From assembly GCA_045605385.1 (NCBI GenBank), contig JAZUPW010000017.1, positions 124,001 through 188,000 on the forward strand: a stretch of 64,000 bases of DNA, in the 5' to 3' direction. Source of the stretch: SIG607 sp045605385 (GTDB lineage: Bacteria > Bacillota > Clostridia > Oscillospirales > Acutalibacteraceae). Shown in pieces: positions 33,079 to 41,000 of the stretch (within the stretch, counting starts at the first letter, position 1; every line of letters starts with the position of its first letter). Made by a program: the position numbers and the translations under genes. The notes beneath the pieces were generated by a model. That model did no database searches. It saw nothing but the letters and a program-made list of their open reading frames with translations, and was not told the DNA's origin.

Positions 33079-35101
33079 TCGTTTCCCCCCTTTTTTCATT
33101 TAGTTCTTTTATAATAGGAGCATCACTTAAATCTACTTTTTGATGCCCTTCAATGATTTTTAATACACTTATATTATTAACGCTTATTTCTTCAACAAGT
33201 CCAAGTTGCTTAAGCGCTGTAACAATTACTTCTACCTTACCTGCATTTAAAGTTGGTGCAAAATGATAAATAACCGCATTTTTATTATATTGCTTCTTTA
33301 ACAAAAACTTATAAACAAGCGCAAACTCTTCCCTACTTGGAATTAAAGATAAATAATTGCCTGATTTATTTAAGCAAAAACCGTTAAATAAATTTAAACT
33401 TTCAAGCGTTTTAACGTCATCGGTACCGTTTAAACGCATATCCTTTATAACAACCGAAAGATATTCTTTTTCGTTATATAAATTAATATCCAAAGTAACG
33501 GCAATATCAACCACGTCACCCACGGAAAATCCAAATTCTTCTTCGCAAACAGAAAAACACACCGCTTGAAAAGAAGTATCGCCTTTTGTAAAAAGAATTC
33601 GTATATGTTTATTATTGCCAATAGCAGTTATTCTTTCAATGCAAACACCGAAAATCCCGAAAACGGGCATAGGATTATTATGTCCGTAAGGTTCAAGAAC
33701 CTTTAAACTTTCGGCAATATCAAGCGATAATGCAACAGGGTTAAGTTTACATTCTAACCTTAGTTTAGGATAAACTGCAGGTACATAAAACGCATACTCG
33801 TTAATCCTTTTATTAAACTCAGAAATAAGGTTTGTTTTAATGGTAACACCCGCCGCCTGTTCGTGACCACCGAATTTTTCCAATATATCGGAACAGGAAT
33901 TAATTGCATCGTAAAGAGAAAAACCTTCTATGCTTCTGCCTGAGCCAAAAGACATTTCGCCCTGCTGTGAAAAAACAATTGACGGTTTACCGTATTTATC
34001 GCAAAGGCGCGAAGCCACAATGCCTATAACACCCAAATGCCAATTTTCGCCGCTTACAACTATAACGGGATTTCTGAACAATGATTTTTCTTCAACAAGC
34101 GAAAAAACACTTGCAAGTATTTCTTTTTCGGTTTGCTGACGGTTAACGTTTTCATCAAAAATTTCTTTAGCAAGAGTCTTTGCTTCTTCTTCGCTGTCGG
34201 TTACAAGAAGTTTAAATGCGCGGTCTGCACTGCCCATTCTTCCCGCGGCATTAATGCGGGGAACAAGCGAAAATGCAACCTTCGATGCATCAATTTCATC
34301 AAGCGAAACCGAACACAAATTAAGCAGTTCTACAATTCCGGGTCTTAAATTTTCTTTAAGACTGTTAATCCCCGTTTTTACAATGCTTCGGTTTTCAAAG
34401 GTAAGCGGCATAACATCGCCAATAGTTCCTATAGCCGCTAAATCTCCGTAGCAGAACATCATTTCTTCGGGTTCGGCATTTTCAAGAGCGCAAACAAGTT
34501 TAAAGGCTACAACGGCACCGCAAATATCTTTAAATTCACAAAGACTGCCGTTTATATGCGGATCTACCACAGCCGATGCTTCGGGTAATTTTTCGGGCGG
34601 CAAATGGTGATCGGTTACAACAACTTTTATGCCAAGACTTTTTGCATATTCAATTTCTTCGTAACAGGAAATACCGTTATCTACAGTTATTATTAAAGAT
34701 ACGTCTTTACTTTTTAAAGCCACTACCCCGTTTTTGGTCATACCGTAGCCTTCGGTAATTCTATCGGGAATATAATATACTACGTTTGCGCCTCTACTTT
34801 GTAAATAAGTGTATAAAAGCGCCGTAGCAGTAACGCCGTCGCAGTCGTAATCTCCGTAAATTGCAATTACTTCACCGTTTTCAATTGCCATATTAATAAC
34901 TTCTGCTGCAATAACAATATCGGGCAATTCGTAAGGCGAAGCAAAAATACCTTCATCGGTTAAAAATTCTTCTACGCTAACTGCATCGGTATAACCTCTT
35001 GAAGCGGCAATAAGCGCAACAAATGGATCAATATCGCATTCTTCTGCTATTTCTTTTGCAAGAGATTTATCTACACTTGCAATTTCCCATTTTTTAAACA
35101 A
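33062..35101 (-). CDS. recJ: Single-strand-specific 5'-3' exonuclease RecJ
   Basis: 679 residues. Digests single-stranded DNA in recombination and mismatch repair. The DHH motifs are present: IYGDYDCDGVTAT near residue 80, VTDHHLPP, then the DHHA1-side FGGHEQAAGVT. An OB fold follows and the last ~100 residues are a less conserved tail. Its stop lies inside the rel ribosome-site region, so recJ-rel-dtd-MBL-hemZ reads as one operon from the promoter at 35141-35169. Confidence 0.96.
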   Translation of the reverse strand: MFKKWEIASVDKSLAKEIAEECDIDPFVALIAASRGYTDAVSVEEFLTDEGIFASPYELPDIVIAAEVINMAIENGEVIAIYGDYDCDGVTATALLYTYLQSRGANVVYYIPDRITEGYGMTKNGVVALKSKDVSLIITVDNGISCYEEIEYAKSLGIKVVVTDHHLPPEKLPEASAVVDPHINGSLCEFKDICGAVVAFKLVCALENAEPEEMMFCYGDLAAIGTIGDVMPLTFENRSIVKTGINSLKENLRPGIVELLNLCSVSLDEIDASKVAFSLVPRINAAGRMGSADRAFKLLVTDSEEEAKTLAKEIFDENVNRQQTEKEILASVFSLVEEKSLFRNPVIVVSGENWHLGVIGIVASRLCDKYGKPSIVFSQQGEMSFGSGRSIEGFSLYDAINSCSDILEKFGGHEQAAGVTIKTNLISEFNKRINEYAFYVPAVYPKLRLECKLNPVALSLDIAESLKVLEPYGHNNPMPVFGIFGVCIERITAIGNNKHIRILFTKGDTSFQAVCFSVCEEEFGFSVGDVVDIAVTLDINLYNEKEYLSVVIKDMRLNGTDDVKTLESLNLFNGFCLNKSGNYLSLIPSREEFALVYKFLLKKQYNKNAVIYHFAPTLNAGKVEVIVTALKQLGLVEEISVNNISVLKIIEGHQKVDLSDAPIIKELNEKRGETNGNLL

Positions 35102-35140
35102 TTATTGCCACCTCCCAATAAAAAATACTTAATCTATTAT

Positions 35141-35169
35141 ATAATATCATAAAGTATTAATTATTGCAA
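35141..35169 (-). promoter_or_regulatory. Promoter of recJ-rel-dtd operon
   Basis: Minus-strand TTGCAA (35164-35169), 17-base spacer, TATTAT (35141-35146), 39 bases before recJ and directly after a terminator. Confidence 0.7.
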
Positions 35170-35208
35170 TAAAAAAAGCAAGAGAAGACAGCATCTTCTC
35201 TTGCAAAA
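35170..35208 (-). terminator. Terminator of the carbohydrate island (left side)
   Basis: Eleven-base stem GCAAGAGAAGA / TCTTCTCTTGC (35178-35188, 35194-35204) with seven T on the minus strand and A/T runs on both sides. Its stem shares GCAAGAGAA with the terminator at 44706-44745 on the other side of the island. Confidence 0.9.
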
Positions 35209-35229
35209 AAACATTAGATTAATTATTTA

Positions 35230-37941
35230 TTATTTTGCGCCCATAAAGTCGTAAACTTCCTTAACGGTAAGTGTAGTTTCAGCGCTGTAAAGAACAACGT
35301 CGTTACCGTTAACGTTAATAACAACGTAACCCTTCACATAAAGTCTTTGTGAGGCATTATAAGTGCCGTCTTCGGCTTTGAATCCCTTAACGTGCGTGGA
35401 GAACCAAAGGTTGGCTGTACCGTCTGTATTAGTTGTGTTTTTCCAACACTTATTAAAGTTTTCGGCTATATTTACATCTATAATACCTGAATTTGATACC
35501 GCCGCTGAAGCGCGGGTTACACTGTTATAGCCAACCGCATCTGCATTAGCAAGAAGGAATCCACGTGATTTAAGGGTATAGGAAACACCGTCAATTACTA
35601 TGTCTTCGCCTGTTGCGGTGTCGTATGTAAAGTAGTAACGCAATGCCTGTGTTTCATCTTCTGCCCGACCTTCAAGCATTGAAACACCCTTATTGCCAAC
35701 AAGACTTTCGCCCTCGGCATTGGTAAGTTTTTCAACTTCTATTACCGATATAGTTTTTACCTTTTCCACACCGTTTGTAATGTAAAGATAAAGTGCATCG
35801 CCTTGTCCTTCGCCATACTTGTCTATGGTAATGTATACAGTTTTAGTATAAGTACCGCCATATCCAAACGAAACAACAGGTTTATTAGCAGCTTCAATAA
35901 AGCCCTGATTATCGTTTATAGAAGTTTCATCGGCTGTCATAAATGCAAAATCTGCCCAACTGTTTGCCGCGCCGTATAAAGTAACTTTATAAGTTTCTTT
36001 ATCTTCAACGTAGTCGGCAACTTTAGCATAGGCAACTTCTTTGCCTGCTATAGTTGTATACTGAAGATTATTATCAACCCTGCATTCTTTAACGGTTACG
36101 TCTTTAATTTCAAGAACGTTGGAATTATTACCGCCGCCCACGTTTACGTAAAGAGCAAACAAGGGTAAATAGTTGGCATCTTCGCTACCTGTTGAAATAA
36201 CGAAGGTTAAAGTTTGCCATTCGCTTGTAGGCTGTACAATATTATGCATCTGAACAGATGCAGCGTTATCGTTTATAGCGGTATTATTTGAAAAACGGTA
36301 TTCATCAGCGCCGCCTTTAAAAGTATATGCCCAATATTTATTTAATCCGTTTGCCCACGCAACGGTTTTTACTGTGGTGCCCGACATATCAACCGCACTT
36401 ACAGAATTAACCTTTGCTTTGTTGATACCGAATACAGGCTGAATTGTCATAGGGTAAGCTTCAGCCATTACAGGCATTCTGTACTTAATAGTAAAGGTAT
36501 AGGTAGTGTTCCATTTAGCCTGTAGAGGAACTGCGTTTTCATCAAAAAGATAAGTAGCGCTTTTTCCGTTATACTGACCTGAAGTAAATCTTGTGTAAGG
36601 AGCATCAGTACCTTCTTTCACTTCGGTTTTTGGTCCATATCCGCCATTGTACTGATAAGGAATATGACCGTTATAAACATCATTCAGAACGTGAGGAGAA
36701 TATAGTTTTCCGTTTGCTATATTTTCATTGTAAAGCGAAACGGTTTTTTCTTCACTAATGTTTGAAGCATATACCGCGTAAAGATTATTATCTCCACCGC
36801 CTAAAGTAATGCCGTTAGAAGTTACCATTTCACCGTCAGAAGTTTTCCAACCCGCAAAGAACTTTCCTTCCTCAGATGATTGTGTAGGCATACGGTCAGG
36901 CTTGTACTGAGAACCAATATCAAGACCATCAACACGGCCTGCAGAACTACCGTCAGCATTGAAATATTCTACGTTTGCTACTTCCTGTTCAATTTTCACA
37001 GAATGAAAACTAACATAAGAACTTGCGGCAAGCGAACTAATTCTGAAACCTAATATTTGGAAATACTGATTGTCAATATACGTATTAAGTGACGGTGTAG
37101 TAATTTCAAAAGTAAGTGTTTGTTCCTCTGTTGTAGCCTGTGAAGTCACAGCCGAAGAAGAAACCGTACCCTGAGTTGTTTTAAAGTTAGCGCTGCCGTA
37201 TTCGTGTGCGTTGTTACCGTTTTGATGAACACGGTTGCTACCGAAGGTAGTATTACCCGAAGAGTACATAGCAACGTCAGAGAATTTCCATGCTGTTTGC
37301 AAACTAATAGAAGTTGCAACGGCAATATTGGTATTCATTTTTACTGTTACTTTATATTTTGTTGATGGCTTTGGAACAATAGCATTACCCTCGCCATCAA
37401 CCAATACAAATACACCGCTTTGCGCCCAACTTTGAGTGTTTTTTGAATAAACCGTTCCGTCGGTGTTGCAAATGTGGTGAAGTGTAGAAAGTAACGGTAA
37501 AATATCCTGCACTTCGTTGTTATAATATCTGTAATACCCTGCAAACCAACGTTTATCAGCAGGCCATGCATTTTCTATTTCAAGCCATTTATATGCATTA
37601 ACAGGTTCGCCTTCTTCAATGTTGGTTGAAAGATTAATAGTCTTTTTATAATCTTCCATTCTTGCATAAAGTTTGTTTTCGCCCGAAGCAAGAGTAAATT
37701 TTGTTCTGGCTTCATTTGTGAATTCGCTATCGTAATACCATCCTGAAAAATACTGTTCATTAGTATTAGCGGGAATATAATCAACAGTATATTCGTCTCC
37801 CTCCACAAGAGAATCAACCGTTTTAACGGCCTCGCCGTTTACGTAATAAACGACTGTTGTTGCTGTTTCTGCCGATGCAGGCATTACTGCAAGTGTAAAC
37901 ACCATAACAATTGCAAGCAGAACACTTAACAACTTTTTCAT
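35230..37941 (-). CDS. Large secreted protein: two InlB-like repeat/beta-sandwich units plus shared C-terminal module
   Basis: 903 residues. Residues 1-24 are a signal peptide (cut after ASA). Two similar units follow, each starting with a Listeria-Bacteroides (InlB B-repeat-like) motif: around 30-95 (VVYYVNGEAVKTV ... YFSGWYYD) and around 330-395 (VEYFNADGS ... FFAGWKT). Each is followed by about 200-230 residues of beta-rich, carbohydrate-binding-like sequence (KYKVTVK / YTFTIKY, LTFEIT / LTFVIS). Residues ~624-903 are the module shared with the GH16 protein. I see no catalytic signature, so a glycan-binding or surface role is the best guess. ATG 37941 has AGGAGTG 8 bases upstream. It lies 95 bases after the fucosidase gene, with a terminator but no clear promoter between, so read-through is likely. 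Confidence 0.85.
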   Translation of the reverse strand: MKKLLSVLLAIVMVFTLAVMPASAETATTVVYYVNGEAVKTVDSLVEGDEYTVDYIPANTNEQYFSGWYYDSEFTNEARTKFTLASGENKLYARMEDYKKTINLSTNIEEGEPVNAYKWLEIENAWPADKRWFAGYYRYYNNEVQDILPLLSTLHHICNTDGTVYSKNTQSWAQSGVFVLVDGEGNAIVPKPSTKYKVTVKMNTNIAVATSISLQTAWKFSDVAMYSSGNTTFGSNRVHQNGNNAHEYGSANFKTTQGTVSSSAVTSQATTEEQTLTFEITTPSLNTYIDNQYFQILGFRISSLAASSYVSFHSVKIEQEVANVEYFNADGSSAGRVDGLDIGSQYKPDRMPTQSSEEGKFFAGWKTSDGEMVTSNGITLGGGDNNLYAVYASNISEEKTVSLYNENIANGKLYSPHVLNDVYNGHIPYQYNGGYGPKTEVKEGTDAPYTRFTSGQYNGKSATYLFDENAVPLQAKWNTTYTFTIKYRMPVMAEAYPMTIQPVFGINKAKVNSVSAVDMSGTTVKTVAWANGLNKYWAYTFKGGADEYRFSNNTAINDNAASVQMHNIVQPTSEWQTLTFVISTGSEDANYLPLFALYVNVGGGNNSNVLEIKDVTVKECRVDNNLQYTTIAGKEVAYAKVADYVEDKETYKVTLYGAANSWADFAFMTADETSINDNQGFIEAANKPVVSFGYGGTYTKTVYITIDKYGEGQGDALYLYITNGVEKVKTISVIEVEKLTNAEGESLVGNKGVSMLEGRAEDETQALRYYFTYDTATGEDIVIDGVSYTLKSRGFLLANADAVGYNSVTRASAAVSNSGIIDVNIAENFNKCWKNTTNTDGTANLWFSTHVKGFKAEDGTYNASQRLYVKGYVVINVNGNDVVLYSAETTLTVKEVYDFMGAK
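35233..36072 (-). other. Region encoding the shared ~270-residue module, copy 2 (C-terminal)
   Basis: Encodes residues ~624-903 of the 903-residue secreted protein. It matches residues ~53-315 of the GH16 protein along its length, best at AEDETQALRYYF, SYT, SRGFLLAN and AEDGTYNAS ... RLYVKGYV, with similar spacing. Here it ends the protein; in the GH16 protein it comes first. Function unknown. Confidence 0.8.
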
Positions 37942-37969
37942 TAAAATACACTCCTTTAAAATGTTTTTA

Positions 37970-38016
37970 TTTAAAAGCACTGTCGGGAAGCCAGACAAAA
38001 GTCGGCTTCCCTGTGC
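37970..38016 (-). terminator. Terminator between fucosidase and 903-residue protein genes
   Basis: Stem GGGAAGCC / GGCTTCCC (37985-37992, 38004-38011) extended by outer GCAC / GTGC (37977-37980, 38013-38016), followed on the minus strand by TTTTAAAT. The short tail suggests partial termination and thus less of the downstream protein. Confidence 0.7.
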
Positions 38017-38036
38017 AATAAATACGAAAAATTAAC

Positions 38037-41000
38037 CTATGCTAATCCTGCTATCATTTTCTTTAATAAGGCAAGGTCAGAAGCGTTTGGAACACCCAAA
38101 TTATCATCTACAACGATATTCTTAACTTCTTCATCATCTGCGCTTACAAAACCTGCAATTATCTTTTTAAGTAATGCAAGGTCGGCGGCATTTATAACGT
38201 TATCGCCGTTAATATCGCCTTTTTGGTAAGTAATATCTTCACCAACCGTTATATCGAAGGTAACTGTTTTATTGTCGTATGCAGAAGTTACCGTTACGGT
38301 TTTTGTACCTACAGTAGACATATCTACGTTGCTTACGGTATATTGATCATTATAGAACACTCTGCTTTCTCCGTTAGCAAAAGTACCCGTAATAACCATA
38401 CCGCCAAGATCAAGTTCTTCACAAACACTGTAGGTTAGTTTAACAGGTGCTTTTGTAAGCTTCATATCTCGCAAATATGGAGCATCATAGCTTTCAGCAT
38501 CTATAATGTTCACCATAGTAGAAGCGTTAAAACCTAATGCAAAATCAGTATCAGATTCATCAGGATTCATAATCTCAAGCTTCATTGAAAGCGTTCCTGT
38601 TTTAGTGTAATAACGCATTGTGCGGAAGGTAAAGGTTTTTTCGGTTTCGCCGTCTTCAAACTCTATTACCAGTCCGTCAGTAGTATAGTAGCTTGTTTGA
38701 ACCGCGCTACCGGGCAGGTCTTGAATAATAGCCTTAATCTTGCCTTTAGAGCCACCCTTTCTTACAACCTTTATCTGATAGTCCATATCCTCTTCCATGG
38801 TGTAGGTGCTGTTTTCAAATTCAAGATAACCCTTACCGCCGTTATTAAGGACAAACAATGCATCAATCTCAAGCTGTCCCGTAAGCACTTCAATAACCAT
38901 CGTATGCTCACCGTCGGTTAAATCCTTGGTTTCGAATATTTGCTGAATGTAAGCCTTAGCGCCACCCTGCTGATATACAAAATCTATAGTATTTACGTCT
39001 TTACCGTCAATTGTAATTCTCGTTCTGCCTTCTTTAAGAACTGTATTACCAATAAGCCAAGCTTTTGTACCGTTAAACTTAATGGTAATCTTATTACCTG
39101 CATTAGCTACCACATAGCTGTTGCTTATACAATCCTTATCGTTAACAACCTCGCAGCCTGTAGTGGTAAACGCCGCATCACTGTTATCAATTGTTTCAAT
39201 GCCCACAGGAGCACCTGTACTCTTTTCAAAAGCACTGGTAGCCTTATGAACACCAACGTAACTTATTACAGGAGTTCCAACAGAATTATAAGCATTCTGA
39301 CCAATTACGGTTATAATCAATTCAGTAGTTGTTACTGCATTTTCAAGTGCAACACGCTTTGCGCCTATTGTTGTGCCAGAAGTAAATTCTGACCATGTTC
39401 CTGACGCGTTTTTGTACATAACCTTAAATGATTCAACGCGCTGACCAAACTGAATTGCTTCTTCAAGAATAATAGTATCAAAGGTAACTTCCTTATTGAA
39501 ATTAATATGTAAAGATGCCTCTTTCTCACCCTCTGCGGCAGTCCAATAGGTATTGTCATTGCCGTCAAATACGTTAGAAGGCTTAAACTTAACGTCATTG
39601 TTAAGTACGCTTGATGCGGTTACTTCAACACCTTCACCTTCAAGCATGTTTCCTCTTTCAAAAGATTCCGTTACGTTATTGCCGAACTCAACAATTCTTT
39701 CTTTAATTGCAGGGTCAAGCGTACCCGAAGTATTTAGCGGAACGTTAAGTAGAAGTACAGCATTATGTCCAACCGAATCAAGATAAATTTCCCTTAAGGT
39801 TTCAAGAGTTTTAGGTGTGTTTTTGCTCGGTCCCCAGAACCATCCCGAAGTAAGTACGGTATCGGCTTCGGGAACGATCCACTTATTGCCTTGTGCAAGG
39901 CCGGGTGCGGTTGTGGCACCCTTATATGTAACGTTCTCACCTACGTATAAACTCGTAATAGAACCGTCTGCACCGTATGTAGCCGAAGCCTTAGACCAGT
40001 TAGTATCATTGGCAATACCTGATTCGTTGTATATCCATCTTACACTTGAGTCTTTTCCGCAACCGAAAAGGAGAACGTCATCGCCTTCATATTCCTTCAT
40101 AATGTTAATCCAGCGCTGACTATCATATTCCTGTTCAACACCGCCCGGATTAGCACCGTCAAGCCAAATTTCACGGAATACGCCGTTATGTCCGTATTTA
40201 GGATTAGAGAGAAGCTCTATGAGCTGGTTAGCATACCAATCGTTATAATCAAGAACGTCATTTTCCTTGGTAGTAAAGTTGCCCTGTGCATCTCGGTAAC
40301 CGTAATACTCAGTAGCTACGTCCCAAGGCTGTAAATAAAGGCCCATATCTAAATCGTACTTATTACAGGAAGCCGAAAGTTCTGCTAAGAAGTCACCGCC
40401 GTAAACAGTATTTGTAATCTTATAATCGGTAGTTGCGGTATCCCACATTGCAAGGCCATCGTGATGTCTTGCAGTGTAAATAACCATATCAAAACCTGCT
40501 TCTTTAAGGGTTTTAACGTACCCATCGGTATCACACTTTTCTGTAAGGTCAAAGCAACTGATATCGTTTTTAGAGAATGCTATTTCCTGATCGGTAAAGG
40601 TTTTCATGCCAAAATGCAAGAAAGCTGCCATTTCTTCTTTTTGATATTTGTACTGGTGCGGCGAAGGTGTAGGACCAAACGCTGCTACGTCTTGTGAACC
40701 GTTATCTTTCAAATCGGTATCGTTATAAAAATCTTTTACTTTCACTGTTACCGTATACTTTCTGCTGATTTTTCCGTTAGGAGATGTTATTGTGTAAATA
40801 ACAGGATTAGTAAAATCCTGTGCGCCCATCGGCGATACAGTAACACCTTTTTCGGTGGTAATTATAGGTTCAATACTTGTAAGAGTTGTACCCGGAACAA
40901 CTTCTAATTTAATTTCAGAAGTTTCTTCATTTATATTGCCTAAACTATCGGAAGAAAAAGTAAGGATATTTGCATTTATGCCTTTGTTGTAAACCTCTAT

